Part shown: positions 1 to 8,324 of the stretch, piece after piece
Layout of the letters: the number at the start of each line of letters is the position of its first letter
How positions within the stretch are numbered: the first letter of the stretch is position 1
Source: Pseudarthrobacter defluvii
Lineage (GTDB): Bacteria > Actinomycetota > Actinomycetes > Actinomycetales > Micrococcaceae
Assembly: GCF_030816725.1 (NCBI RefSeq)
Contig: NZ_JAUSYG010000001.1
Span: 2,294,001-2,358,000 of the forward strand
DNA: 64,000 nt
Direction of reading: 5' to 3'
Notes under the pieces: generated by a model
Seen by the model: the letters and a program-made list of their open reading frames with translations, nothing else
Databases searched by the model: none
Told to the model about the DNA's origin: nothing
Program-made: the position numbers and the translations under genes

Positions 1-181
1 CCTTGACCACGCCCGGAACCGCGGGCAGTCCCCCACCTGCGGCCTGGCTAGCCGCTGGAACGGAAACCGCCGGTGATGCTGCGGAGGCGCTGGATCCTGG
101 CGCGGAATTCCCGGTGCAGCCAGCCAGAGCGAGTGCTGCTGCCGTCGCTGCAGCTGCCGGGTAAATCCTGAAGTATTTCAT
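1..181 (-). CDS. putative lipoprotein, N-terminal part (runs off left edge)
   Basis: An open frame starts at the ATG at 181-179 and continues without a stop to the window edge (about 60 codons). The start is preceded by AAGGAGT at 188-194 with good spacing. The protein opens with a signal peptide (MKYFRIYPAAAATAAALALAG) ending in the lipobox LALAGC, so it should be exported and lipid-anchored through Cys22. A low-complexity Ser/Ala/Pro linker follows, which is usual for surface lipoproteins. The function cannot be assigned because the domain lies outside the window. A TTGCG-N4-CGCAA palindrome sits about 170 bases upstream and could control it. Confidence 0.75.
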   Translation of the reverse strand, partial: MKYFRIYPAAAATAAALALAGCTGNSAPGSSASAASPAVSVPAASQAAGGGLPAVPGVVK

Positions 182-348
182 GGGGTTACTCCTTCTTGAG
201 AGCCTCCAAGGAAGCGGGCCCCTTGCGCCTCTGAAACTGTTCCGCCCCGCACCGAGCTGCCTGGTGCGAGGCGTTACCTCGGCCGCCTGGCTTTTGCCGG
301 GGCAGCCGGGAACAACTATCGCACGGTGGTTTTATTTAACCGCACTAA

Positions 349-362
349 TTGCGCAAGCGCAA
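349..362. promoter_or_regulatory. inverted repeat TTGCG-CAAG-CGCAA, candidate operator
   Basis: A perfect 5+5 bp inverted repeat with a 4-nt centre, in the long gap upstream of the lipoprotein gene that starts at 181. The same TTGCG-N4-CGCAA pattern recurs perfectly at 8311, 10466 and 20110, and with one mismatch at 1910 and 11053. The 11053 copy lies in the promoter region of a MarR gene, so a MarR-type dimer is the obvious candidate binder. That link is inferred. Confidence 0.5.
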
Positions 363-840
363 CGGTAATGACGGTTATTGATGTGGGTTTGGGAATGAAG
401 TTCCCGCGGCCTGCCTCATCGACGTTGTAGAGACGGCTTTCCCCGGCTAGGGCTGATGGAACCGCGGCCAGAGCTGACCCGCCGGAGATCCCAGAGAAGC
501 TGATGGTGATGTTCAGTACCGGATGACCCGCAGTTCTTTTTCGTCTCTGCTCATCATCTCGCCGCCTGAGGTCCGTCGTGTCAGTCCACGGGCGTGGAGG
601 CCAGTGAAGCACTTGGGCTTGGGCGGCCGCTTCTGTGTGGGGCAGGCACGAACAGCAGCCCCTGCCTGACAGCTGGCTGAAGCACTGACCCCAGGATGAA
701 GACTCGGCCACTCGTAAGGCCGTGGAAGTTCTGCTTTTCTGAGGTTCACATCTTGGTGACGGGTTGTTCGCGATGCCGGAATCCGCGGCGCCGCCGCGTC
801 GATGAGTCGCGTGCGCGTGGTCTGGTACTGGTCTTTGGGG
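363..840. other. intergenic stretch with no supported gene
   Basis: Several overlapping open frames exist on both strands between 363 and 840. None has a convincing ribosome binding site, recognisable domain or compositional pattern of a real protein, and they contradict one another. It may be a long 5' region for the flanking minus-strand lipoprotein gene or decayed sequence. Confidence 0.5.
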
Positions 841-1311
841 TCAGCTGGATGGGCTTGGAGATGGAATGTATGGCCGGTACTGGTCAAAGGTTCCGTTCTG
901 GATGGGCACGTTGATTGAGGCCTGTTGCCCTTTCACTGTTACCTGTAGATCGGTGCGGGCACCGGGCGGCTCCTGGGTGCTGTTGAAGATCACAAGTGAC
1001 TGGTCAAACTCGATGTGTCCCAGAGCGGGGATCTTGACTGGAAGTTGTTCGTCGGAGTCGGCCAGAACCATGTGTATGTCGGTAGCAGTGGTGTTGAAGA
1101 TCGTTCCCAGGACGCGCCCGGGTTCGTTTTGGCCGGACGTCAGGATCAGGACGCTCCGCAATTGCAGTCCCGAGAAATTCAGGTCCGCGCCGAGGGCAAC
1201 GGGGTCGTGGTCTCCTTCAGAGTGGTTGTAGCAGCCAGTTAGGAGAACCGATGATATCGCCAGGGCTGGGATCAGGCGAAAGTACTTTGCGGTGCTGTCC
1301 GTGGGTTTCAT
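841..1311 (-). CDS. putative lipoprotein, about 156 aa
   Basis: The protein begins MKPTDSTAKYFRLIPALAIS and has a hydrophobic signal segment ending in the lipobox LLTGC, so it is expected to be lipid-anchored at Cys27 on the outer face of the membrane. The rest is a compact domain of about 120 residues rich in beta-forming residues, ending in a Pro/Ser tail. It resembles the small conserved actinobacterial lipoproteins that sit beside copper or stress genes, but I cannot name the family. The start overlaps the stop of the upstream zinc-ribbon-like gene as ATGA (1308-1311), which implies translational coupling. Confidence 0.8.
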   Translation of the reverse strand: MKPTDSTAKYFRLIPALAISSVLLTGCYNHSEGDHDPVALGADLNFSGLQLRSVLILTSGQNEPGRVLGTIFNTTATDIHMVLADSDEQLPVKIPALGHIEFDQSLVIFNSTQEPPGARTDLQVTVKGQQASINVPIQNGTFDQYRPYIPSPSPSS

Positions 1312-1538
1312 GGGAGGTCCTTATTGCGGTGCTGTGAACTGGTTGGTTGATCAAACCTGAAGCCGCAGGCGCAGCTGTAAGTGATGACGCCGTCGACGCT
1401 GCTGGTGCGGCTTTCGGCAACGGACCCCAGGCGTAAGATCGTCATGGGCCCACCGCAGTGGGTGTGTGTTGTGAGCATTCGCAGAAGCTGTGGATCGGGT
1501 GACAGTGCTTTGACGTCTTCCGGCCGGTGTTGTTTCAT
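1308..1538 (-). CDS. small Cys/His-rich protein (putative zinc ribbon)
   Basis: A 76-aa protein starting at the ATG at 1538. Its centre has THTHCGGPMT and, about 25 residues later, YSCACGFRF. This pairing of HxHC and CxC elements is typical of a small zinc ribbon. The fold is inferred from these ligands and I do not recognise a characterised family. The gene ends in ATGA overlap with the lipoprotein gene, so the two form one transcription unit. A longer start at 1607 is possible in the same frame. The shorter start is preferred because a 17-codon open frame with a good Shine-Dalgarno (1538-1591) ends exactly on it as TGATG. Confidence 0.6.
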   Translation of the reverse strand: MKQHRPEDVKALSPDPQLLRMLTTHTHCGGPMTILRLGSVAESRTSSVDGVITYSCACGFRFDQPTSSQHRNKDLP

Positions 1539-1591
1539 CACTGGCCACGGCCTGTTTTGACCTCGGTGCCGGTGGTGAATTTGGTATTCAT
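1538..1591 (-). CDS. possible 17-codon leader peptide
   Basis: ATG at 1591, preceded by GAGAGG at 5-nt spacing, encodes MNTKFTTGTEVKTGRGQ. It stops in TGATG, sharing one base with the ATG of the zinc-ribbon-like gene. The arrangement would make the downstream start depend on ribosomes finishing this peptide. Alternatively the real N-terminus of the downstream protein begins at 1607 in its own frame and this peptide is fortuitous. Confidence 0.3.
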   Translation of the reverse strand: MNTKFTTGTEVKTGRGQ

Positions 1592-1607
1592 ACTGGCCTC
1601 TCTCCAT

Positions 1608-2144
1608 GAGTTGTCCGTGGTGGGTGCCGCCCCTCTTCGCCCCTAGAGGCCTGGCCTGTCAAGGAGCGGATCAAGTAATTACCCAGGCGAGGGCAATCAC
1701 CGATCACTACCCGGCGCTTGGGTCTAATGGATGGATCGGCCTAGCAACTGCCGCTATTCCCTGTACAGTGACCGGCCTGAGTGGCCGTTGCCTTCCCGAG
1801 GTTTCTGCCCCGTGCGTACTGCCCGCCATGCCGACTGGCAGCAGCTTTACTGACTCGTCCAGGCCGTTCCGTTCCGCTGAGAGGCCTTCACCCAAGTCTG
1901 GCGCATCGGTTGCGCAAAAGCAATGAATTGCTCGTTTTCCGGCCACCCGTTGGCAGGATTGTTGTACTCCTGTAACCCCTCACGGCCCCGGGGCGGGAAT
2001 GGGGGCGATAAGGTTGTTTGCTTATTGCTAACTATTCGAGTCGCCGTCCGTAACAGCGGCCGCGTTTCGGCCGCCTTCTTGGCATGCCCCTGCAGGGCTT
2101 GATGGGTGACCCTTGGTGCGCGGCACGAACAAAGGAAGTTCTGC
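1608..2144. other. intergenic stretch; one near-match to the TTGCG palindrome
   Basis: This divergent gap lies between the minus-strand lipoprotein unit and the plus-strand penicillin-binding protein. Short open frames are present but conflict with one another and lack start signals. The one recognisable element is TTGCG-CAAA-AGCAA at 1910-1923, which matches the repeated palindrome in 9 of 10 arm positions. Confidence 0.5.
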
Positions 2145-4253
2145 ATGCTGATCAAAGACATCCTGTTGAGGAAAGCGGGGGCCTTCATCGCAGCCGGCGT
2201 TATCGGCGGCTTCCTGGTCGCCGGACTTCTGGCCCCGGCCGCGGCGTTGGGATCGACGGCAGCCGGGGCATCCATCAGGTTCTTGGATCAACTCCCCTCT
2301 AACCTGAACCTGGAGCCACCGGCCAGGAAATCGCGGGTCCTGGCGAAAGACGAGTCGGTCATCGCCACTTTCTACGCCCAGAACCGGGTCCCGGTGGACC
2401 TGGAACAGATGTCGCCCTTCATCCGCGACGGGATCGTGGCGATCGAGGACGCACGCTTCTACGACCACGGCGGGATCGATCCCACCGGTATCCTCCGCGC
2501 GCTCTACGTGAACGCCCAGGGCGGCCGGCAGGGCGCATCGACGATCACCCAGCAGTACATCAAGAACGTCCTCATCCTGTCAGCGGAAAACGGCGGCAGC
2601 AGCGCAGAGGAGGCCATGACCACCGCCGCCCGAAGCATCGGCGACAAGCTGCGGGAAATGAAGCTTGCCGTTGGGTTGGAGGAAAAATACTCCAAAGACC
2701 AGATCCTGCAGGGTTACCTGAACCTCGTCTATTTCGGCAACGGGGCCTACGGCATCCAGGCGGCAGCGAAAACATACTTCGGTGTGGCCGCTAGCGCCCT
2801 GAGCCTTCCCCAGGCCGCAGCACTGGCAGGAGTAGTGAACAGGCCGGCCTACTACGATCCCCTCACCCAGCCAGACCATGTGGTGGCCCGCCGGAATGAA
2901 GTCCTGGACAAAATGCTCCAGCAGGGATACATCTCCCCCATGCTGCACGACAAAGCCGCCGAATCCCCCTTGGCCCTGGATGTCCAACACAGCCCGCAGG
3001 GCTGCGCCGCTGCCACCGCACCATATTTCTGCGACTACATCCAGCGGCTGATCCTCAACGATCCCGCCTTTGGAGCGGACGAGGCCGCCCGGCACAAGCT
3101 CCTCTACCAAGGCGGGCTGACCATCCGCACGACCTTGGACCCGGGCCTGCAAAAGACCGCCCAGGAGCAGGTGAATGCCTCACTGCCTGCAACAGACCCC
3201 CTGCAACGCGGTGCCGCCCTTGTCAGCGTTGAGCCCGGCACCGGCAAAATCCTGACCATGGCCCAAAACACCATCTACGACCCGACCACAGGACCCGGAC
3301 ACTACACAGGCAATCTCACCCTTCCCGAGAAGGACAGCAACGGCAATCCCCTTCACGGAGCAGGCGGCTTCCAGATCGGCTCCACCATGAAACCGTTCGT
3401 TTTCGCCGAGTGGCTTAACTCCGGCCGGTCAATGGCCACTGAACTGGACGGCTCTATCCGCACCTACAAAGCCGACTACCCCTGGAAAAACTCCTGCGGC
3501 ACGACTACCGGCTCCTACGACCCCGCGCTGGGTCAAACCCCATTGCCAAACGATGATCCCTACCACTACTACCGGATGAGCGTCCTGAAGGGCCTCTACC
3601 ACTCCATCAACACCATCACTTTCCAGTCAGCGACGCAGCTGGACTTCTGCAAAATCCAAAAAATGGCCACGGCCGCCGGAGTCAAGAACGGCCATACCAA
3701 CAAGCCCTACGACCTCTCCAGCATCGCAAGCCTGATCGGCACGCAGGACATTGCCCCACTGGACATGGCTACCGCATACGCGACCTTCGCAGCAGGCGGT
3801 ATCCACTGCAACCCGATCGCCGTTGAATCCGTCACGGGCCCCAATGATCACAACTATCCGGTGACTTCGGCCGGTTGCGAGCAAACCATCGCCCCGGACG
3901 TGGCTGCCGGCGTCACTTACGCCCTCAAGCCCGTGCTGACCAAGGGCTCGGGCTACAACATCCCAGTGAACAAGGAGCAGGATATTTTCGCTAAAACCGG
4001 CACCACCGACGGACACACCCAGACGTGGACGGTAGGAGCCACAACGGGCATCGCCACCGCTTCATGGTTCGGAAGCTATAAAGGATTTGGTCCCCAATGG
4101 GCGAATGAGCACATTACCATCAACGGTACGTACTACGCGGGACTGGATGGAGCCAACATCGCCGGCACCCAGTGGGCCCACCTCATGAACGCCGCAGAAC
4201 CGAAATATCCAGGAGTGCACTTTCCTGCCCCACCGCCCTCGATGCTCCGGTAG
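2145..4253 (+). CDS. class A penicillin-binding protein (transglycosylase/transpeptidase)
   Basis: This 702-aa bifunctional murein synthase should be anchored in the membrane by its N-terminal hydrophobic segment (about residues 12-35). The GT51 glycosyltransferase domain shows the catalytic Glu in EDARFYDH (E101), followed by GASTITQQ and LVYFGNGAYG. The transpeptidase domain shows GSTMK with nucleophile S413 and K416, then SIN, and KTGTTDGHTQ near the C-terminus. It polymerises lipid II and cross-links stem peptides. The start at 2145 is chosen because AAAGGAAG lies 6 nt upstream; a start at 2106 in the same frame lacks this. The length is within the usual range. It stands alone, with no cell-division genes nearby. 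Confidence 0.9.
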   Translation: MLIKDILLRKAGAFIAAGVIGGFLVAGLLAPAAALGSTAAGASIRFLDQLPSNLNLEPPARKSRVLAKDESVIATFYAQNRVPVDLEQMSPFIRDGIVAIEDARFYDHGGIDPTGILRALYVNAQGGRQGASTITQQYIKNVLILSAENGGSSAEEAMTTAARSIGDKLREMKLAVGLEEKYSKDQILQGYLNLVYFGNGAYGIQAAAKTYFGVAASALSLPQAAALAGVVNRPAYYDPLTQPDHVVARRNEVLDKMLQQGYISPMLHDKAAESPLALDVQHSPQGCAAATAPYFCDYIQRLILNDPAFGADEAARHKLLYQGGLTIRTTLDPGLQKTAQEQVNASLPATDPLQRGAALVSVEPGTGKILTMAQNTIYDPTTGPGHYTGNLTLPEKDSNGNPLHGAGGFQIGSTMKPFVFAEWLNSGRSMATELDGSIRTYKADYPWKNSCGTTTGSYDPALGQTPLPNDDPYHYYRMSVLKGLYHSINTITFQSATQLDFCKIQKMATAAGVKNGHTNKPYDLSSIASLIGTQDIAPLDMATAYATFAAGGIHCNPIAVESVTGPNDHNYPVTSAGCEQTIAPDVAAGVTYALKPVLTKGSGYNIPVNKEQDIFAKTGTTDGHTQTWTVGATTGIATASWFGSYKGFGPQWANEHITINGTYYAGLDGANIAGTQWAHLMNAAEPKYPGVHFPAPPPSMLR

Positions 4254-4291
4254 GGGTAACGCATATCAATTCCAGCCACCGCCGAAGAGAG

Positions 4292-4957
4292 CTAGTCAAC
4301 CCCTTCGGTGACCTCAGGATAGGGAACGGCCTGGTCCGTGAGGGCCTGGATCCCTCCAGGAAGGTATCGCACGTGGACACCATGGTCCTGCGTTGCGGCC
4401 GATTGCTCTAATACCGGCAGAACGGCAGCTATGAATACAGGGTCCTTATCTGCCAGATACCGAACGTAGGAATCAGGCAGACTTTGCGACATAGAACGCT
4501 TTCCGACCGCTTCCTCCAAGGGGTTGCCTTCCCCCTCTGGTCCACCACCGTCTGGGATAGCCGGTGTCAGCCTGTCGAGGGCCTTGCCCAGGACGGCGCC
4601 GTAGAGCAAGTGAGCGACCAGCACCGTCACGGCCCGTCCCGGCTTGTCGCGGTGTGCAGGGGGCAGTATTCCCATGGCAGGCAGCCATCCCTCATATCCT
4701 GCAGCCCATACAACAGCACCATAAGCCAGACCCGTGCCGACGGTTGGCCGCTTCCAGCGTGCGAGGGCGAAGAGACTTCCACCGGCGATCCCGTAGCCAA
4801 AATGGGCGACGATGGCAGCGGTGTTCCTTAGCGGCAGCGGAAGCCGGGGAAAGAACTTATCGATGATTTTCCGGGGAGGCTCGTAGTCCATCACCCCGGT
4901 GACGTCAGCGGCCACGAGCAGAACACTCATGGCACCGGTAGCGGCCAAGCCCGCCAC
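4292..4957 (-). CDS. multi-pass membrane protein, function unknown
   Basis: About 221 aa. The N-terminal 130 residues contain roughly four hydrophobic segments and a distinctive stretch GYEGWLPAMGILPPAHRDKP. The C-terminal 80 residues are hydrophilic. It recalls small DUF1440/DUF6789-like inner-membrane proteins, but this is a low-confidence recollection. The only in-frame start before an upstream TAA is a GTG at 4957, with a GGAGG only one base away. An internal ATG at 4930 is an alternative. The coding-like pattern continues upstream of the GTG, so the true N-terminus may have been altered. Convergent with the PBP gene; 38 bases separate the two stops. Confidence 0.6.
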   Translation of the reverse strand: MAGLAATGAMSVLLVAADVTGVMDYEPPRKIIDKFFPRLPLPLRNTAAIVAHFGYGIAGGSLFALARWKRPTVGTGLAYGAVVWAAGYEGWLPAMGILPPAHRDKPGRAVTVLVAHLLYGAVLGKALDRLTPAIPDGGGPEGEGNPLEEAVGKRSMSQSLPDSYVRYLADKDPVFIAAVLPVLEQSAATQDHGVHVRYLPGGIQALTDQAVPYPEVTEGVD

Positions 4958-5262
4958 GCCTCCATCGGCAAACGTAATGAGGGTGTGCTTACGGCGTTCC
5001 GCATCCGTCTCTTCATGGAAGCGGAATACGTGTGTAATCGCAAGCGCTTAGCGGGGTAAATTGTAAACGGCCCCTTCACTCAGAAAGGGTCAATCGCGCA
5101 GCTGGCGGAACTTCCTGACGAGAGAAGTTACTGCTATAGGGCCACCGCGGAAGAGCAAAACCCATAGCCGGAATGAGGAAACAAGGTTCAAGACCATTGC
5201 GCATCTACAACTATTGCACTATCCTCATATTGCTTCCGCTGAGGGCCAAAGGAGAGATCCAG
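4958..5262. other. divergent intergenic region with a half operator
   Basis: A gap of about 300 bases between the minus-strand membrane protein and the short-chain dehydrogenase. At 5197-5210 there is TTGCG-CATC-TACAA, with one intact arm of the repeated palindrome and a degenerate second arm. It is followed by CAACTATTGC, a string that also precedes the perfect site at 10466. No gene is supported here. Confidence 0.4.
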
Positions 5263-6280
5263 ATGGAAACAGCACGCAGGGTAGTGGTGGTCACCGGCGC
5301 CAGTGCGGGGATAGGCCGGGCTTCCGCTATCGCTTTTGGAAGGCAGGGTGACGCCGTTGCCCTGCTGGCCCGGGGTGAGGCAGGGCTTGCCGGGGCGGCC
5401 GCCGAGGTTGAAGCGGCCGGTGGGAAGGCCTTGCCGGTGCCGGTTGATGTCGCTGACCCCCACGTTCTCGACGCCGCCGCTGAGCGGGTCGAGCGGGAGC
5501 TTGGTCCCATCGATGTCTGGGTGAATGTGGCCTTTACGTCGGTCTTTTCCCGCTTCGAGGAGATTAGGCCCGAGGAGTTCAAACGTGTCACGGAAGTCAG
5601 CTACCTGGGCTACGTCTACGGGACAATGACTGCTCTGAAGTGCATGCGCCCACGGAACCGGGGAACGATAGTTCAGGTCGGGTCAGCCCTCGCCTACCGG
5701 GGGATTCCACTTCAAAGCGCATACTGCGGAGCGAAGCACGCCATCCAGGGCTTCAACGAAGCACTTCGAACCGAACTGCTGCACGAACACAGCGGTATCA
5801 GGAACACGATGGTTCAGATGCCGGCCGTGAACACTCCCCAATTCTCCTGGGTCCTCTCCCGGCTCCCCCACCAGGCGCAGCCGGTACCGCCGATCTATCA
5901 ACCCGAAGTCGCGGCCCGAGGCGTGGTCTACGCAGCGGCACACCCCGGACGCCGCGAGTACTGGGTAGGCGCCAGCACCGCCGCGACCCTCATCGTGAAC
6001 GCGATCATGCCCGGCCTTTTAGACCGGTACCTCTCCAAGACTGGTTTCACGTCCCAGCAGACCTCCAAGCCCCGCAGTCCAGACCAGCCGGCAAACCTTT
6101 GGAAGGCCGCCGATTGCACCCACGACTTCGGCACCCACGGGATCTTTGACAGCGAGGCTTCGGCGCAGCTACCAGCTCGTTGCCTCCCAACATCACGGCC
6201 CCATCGCGGCCGCGCTCGGGGCAGCCCTTTCGACGGCCGTGCTGGCCACTGTCTTTCTCGCCAGGAAGGACCATGGATGA
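5263..6280 (+). pseudogene. short-chain dehydrogenase/reductase with a C-terminal frameshift
   Basis: Starts at the ATG at 5263 (AAAGGAGAG upstream). The Rossmann motif TGASAGIG lies near the N-terminus and the catalytic tetrad region shows S...YCGAK (YxxxK), typical of classical SDR enzymes using NAD(P)H. After GIFDSEASA the frame changes: the original frame runs on into the next gene. Shifting by one base near 6160-6166 restores a continuous tail, SYQLVASQHHGPIAAALGAA and onward, with a final hydrophobic segment and a stop at 6278-6280. That stop overlaps the next start as ATGA. The catalytic domain is untouched, so a fused product may still be active. Sequencing error cannot be excluded, but no homopolymer is present. 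Confidence 0.75.
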
Positions 6281-6615
6281 GCCTCCTGGAAGTATTCCGG
6301 GCCGCTTACGGCACCGCCGAGCTCCTCAGCCCCGGGGCTGTCGAGGGCTTTCTGATCGGTCAGGCCCCTGATTCACATGCCCGCACCTTTATCCGGGTTC
6401 TGGGGGCACGACATGTGCTGCAGGCCACTGTGAGCAACCGCGGCGGGACTGTTCTGCACCGCCTGGGCGGTGGAGTTGACGCGCTGCACGCCCTGACCAT
6501 GCTTGCGCTGGCAGGTTTGGACCGGCGACGGCGACACGCCGCCGTCGCCAGCGCAGCCATCGCCCTGGCCTTCGCGGCAGGGGAAGTTCGATGCGGCAGC
6601 CTCAGCGCCAGGTAG
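6277..6615 (+). CDS. small membrane-associated protein of unknown function
   Basis: A 112-aa protein beginning MSLLEVFRAAYGTAELLSPG. The start overlaps the restored stop of the SDR gene as ATGA. It has a helix around VRVLGARHVLQ and a hydrophobic run LHALTMLALAGL followed by RRRRHAAVASAAIALAFAAG, so one or two membrane segments are likely. I know of similar small proteins placed directly behind SDR genes in related actinobacteria, but no function. Because of the frameshift upstream it is currently also readable as the C-terminal half of a 451-aa SDR fusion. Confidence 0.65.
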   Translation: MSLLEVFRAAYGTAELLSPGAVEGFLIGQAPDSHARTFIRVLGARHVLQATVSNRGGTVLHRLGGGVDALHALTMLALAGLDRRRRHAAVASAAIALAFAAGEVRCGSLSAR

Positions 6616-6708
6616 GGCCTAAATGCCGTCACGCACCCCGGGGGCTGAAGTGCCCGGCAAACGAAGGATGAGCATTCAGACCACAGTGAGCAGCCATCAG
6701 GAGAGGAC

Positions 6709-7020
6709 ATGAGGGCCAATAAGACCAGCGGTGACAAAACTGGCTTCTTCACGAAGTTCACTTCCAGGACAGCGAAGATTCTGGGGCACGCCAGGGTGTT
6801 CGCCGCGGCAGTCGCCGCTCTCGTCCTCTGGGCATGTACGGGACCGCTTCTGGGTTTCTCCAACAGCTGGCAGCGCGTCATCAACACCGGCACGACGATC
6901 GTCACATTCGCGATGGTGTTCATCATCCAAAGCACCCAAAACCGGGACTCCCCAGCGTTGCACCTCAAGCTCGACGCCCTGATGCAAGAGCTTCACGTCA
7001 CCCCACTCCACGCTCTATGA
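6709..7020 (+). CDS. low-affinity iron permease family protein, shortened C-terminus
   Basis: 103 aa from an ATG preceded by GGAGAGGAC. Two hydrophobic segments (about residues 28-47 and 57-75) are followed by the family signature FIIQSTQNRDSPALHLKLD. Members of the Fet4-like low-affinity iron permease family (PF04120) usually continue with an acidic, coiled C-terminal stretch. Here the frame ends at 7020, but the expected acidic tail (EAEDEGEEE) is readable in another frame just downstream. That suggests loss by frameshift, next to a 23-bp tandem duplication at 7085-7130. Transport activity is not established for bacterial members. Confidence 0.7.
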   Translation: MRANKTSGDKTGFFTKFTSRTAKILGHARVFAAAVAALVLWACTGPLLGFSNSWQRVINTGTTIVTFAMVFIIQSTQNRDSPALHLKLDALMQELHVTPLHAL

Positions 7021-7084
7021 GGCTGAAGACGAGGGCGAAGAGGAATGCGAGCACCAGCGCAAGTCCCTGGAGGCACCCTCCGGA

Positions 7085-7130
7085 GAGCTGCCCGCCAGAG
7101 AGAAGAAGAGCTGCCCGCCAGAGAGAAGAA
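7085..7130. repeat. perfect 23-bp tandem duplication
   Basis: The 23-base unit at 7085-7107 (starting GAGCTGCCCGCCAG) is repeated exactly and without gap at 7108-7130. Twenty-three is not a multiple of three, so the duplication changes frame. It lies just behind the shortened iron-permease-family gene and 13 bases before the DUF4193 start. Confidence 0.95.
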
Positions 7131-7143
7131 ATGAGAACGTGCT

Positions 7144-7443
7144 GTGGCAAGCGATTACGACGAAGTCCGACCCGAGGTTAAGGAATCGCAGGAAAGTTCA
7201 CTGGAGGCGCTGCGCACGGAGAATACTCCGGATCCCCGCAGCGTCGTTAGGGAACTCGACGAAGCCGATACGGTCGACGGCGTCGACCTGCCTGGCGACT
7301 TCATCGCCGAAGAACTCGTCGTGGAAGTCGTCCCCCAGAAGGAGGATGAATTCACCTGCTGGTCCTGTTTCCTGGTCCGCCACCGCTCCCAAATGGCCAG
7401 GGAAAAAGACGGCCACGCCTACTGCATCGAATGTGAGGGATGA
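7144..7443 (+). CDS. DUF4193 family protein
   Basis: A 99-aa protein from a GTG start. The N-terminal half is acidic. The C-terminal third carries DEFTCWSCFLVRHRSQMARE and then YCIECEG, which gives two CxxC pairs expected to bind zinc. This layout and spacing match the actinobacterial DUF4193 family, whose role is unknown. The start codon has only a weak ribosome binding site, so co-translation with the upstream genes is likely. The stop overlaps an ATG at 7440 in another frame. Confidence 0.85.
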   Translation: MASDYDEVRPEVKESQESSLEALRTENTPDPRSVVRELDEADTVDGVDLPGDFIAEELVVEVVPQKEDEFTCWSCFLVRHRSQMAREKDGHAYCIECEG

Positions 7444-7446
7444 GCA

Positions 7447-8268
7447 GTGCCGGGCCGGGCGAGGTCCGTATCGACGCCGCAGCCACACCCGAACAAATGC
7501 CGGGACGACAGCTGGCCCACGACAAACAGGCGAAAGGGACATGTCCGGTTGGGCGACGGGTACGTGGTGTCCCCCGGCCATTTCCTGGTCCTTTGTGCAC
7601 TGTCCCTCATGCTGGCCCTGGCCGGTACGGCTACGTTCGTACTGACTCTCGGCCAAGTGCTCGATGGGCAAGGGATCGCCACCGCCGACGGGCCAGTAAC
7701 AGCATGGTTCGTGGATCACCGAAACGGCTTCACCACCGCCGTCCTGACAGCCTTCGCGTTCGTTTTCGGCCCAGTCGCGCTTCCGGTGATTACACTGCTC
7801 GCCACCACCGCCTGGGCTCTGCTGACCCGATGTCTGTGGCGCCCGTTACTGCTCGCCGGAGCAATGGTCACAGGAGTAATCGTCACAGAGGCGACCGCCC
7901 ACGCCGTAGGCCGCCCCCGGCCGCCCTCGACCCTGATGATGCTTGGTGCCGACCCCACTTCATCGTTCCCTTCCGGCCATGTCGTCGGTGCAGCGAACTT
8001 TTTGCTGGTCGGGGCATATCTGGTCTTTTCCCGATCCACGGCAATTTCCCCGCCGGCTGCATTCAGTGCTGCTGCCACAGGTGTCATATTGGAGGCGACA
8101 AGCCGCATCTACCTGGGCTACCACTGGTTTACCGACACCCTGGCTTCCGCCTCGATCTCCATGGTCATCCTCGCCTTCGTCATCACGCTGGACGTCACCC
8201 GCGGCAAGCAGACCCCGAGGGAACCAAAAAGAGAGCCCTCGGCCCTGAACGGCTGCCTTCAAAGGTGA
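7447..8268 (+). CDS. PAP2-family membrane phosphatase
   Basis: About 273 aa with five or six hydrophobic segments. It has the PAP2 motifs HAVGRPRPP (motif 1), SFPSGHVVGA (motif 2, catalytic His) and SRIYLGYHWFTD (motif 3, nucleophile His and Asp). Family members dephosphorylate lipid phosphates or undecaprenyl pyrophosphate at the membrane. In motif 1 the usual Lys of KxxxxxxRP is Ala, so activity may be altered. The N-terminus is uncertain. The GTG at 7447 has no good ribosome binding site, while an ATG at 7440 overlaps the DUF4193 stop as ATGA and opens a plausible N-terminal peptide in another frame, so a frameshift around residues 25-35 is possible. Confidence 0.8.
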   Translation: MPGRARSVSTPQPHPNKCRDDSWPTTNRRKGHVRLGDGYVVSPGHFLVLCALSLMLALAGTATFVLTLGQVLDGQGIATADGPVTAWFVDHRNGFTTAVLTAFAFVFGPVALPVITLLATTAWALLTRCLWRPLLLAGAMVTGVIVTEATAHAVGRPRPPSTLMMLGADPTSSFPSGHVVGAANFLLVGAYLVFSRSTAISPPAAFSAAATGVILEATSRIYLGYHWFTDTLASASISMVILAFVITLDVTRGKQTPREPKREPSALNGCLQR

Positions 8269-8310
8269 CCAGCGGCGACAGGAATGGTCTTGACGGTCCT
8301 GAGGGTGCCG

Positions 8311-8324
8311 TTGCGCTAACGCAA
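8311..8324. promoter_or_regulatory. inverted repeat TTGCG-CTAA-CGCAA, candidate operator
   Basis: A perfect copy of the recurring palindrome, 49 nt upstream of the start of the sugar dehydrogenase gene and therefore in its probable promoter. The operon that follows runs to the MarR gene region. Control by that regulator is inferred from the motif near its own start. Confidence 0.6.

Noticed and set aside
5197-5210. TTGCG-CATC-TACAA as a full operator
   Set aside because: Only one arm is intact (the second matches 3 of 5), so it is listed as a half site and not counted with the perfect copies.
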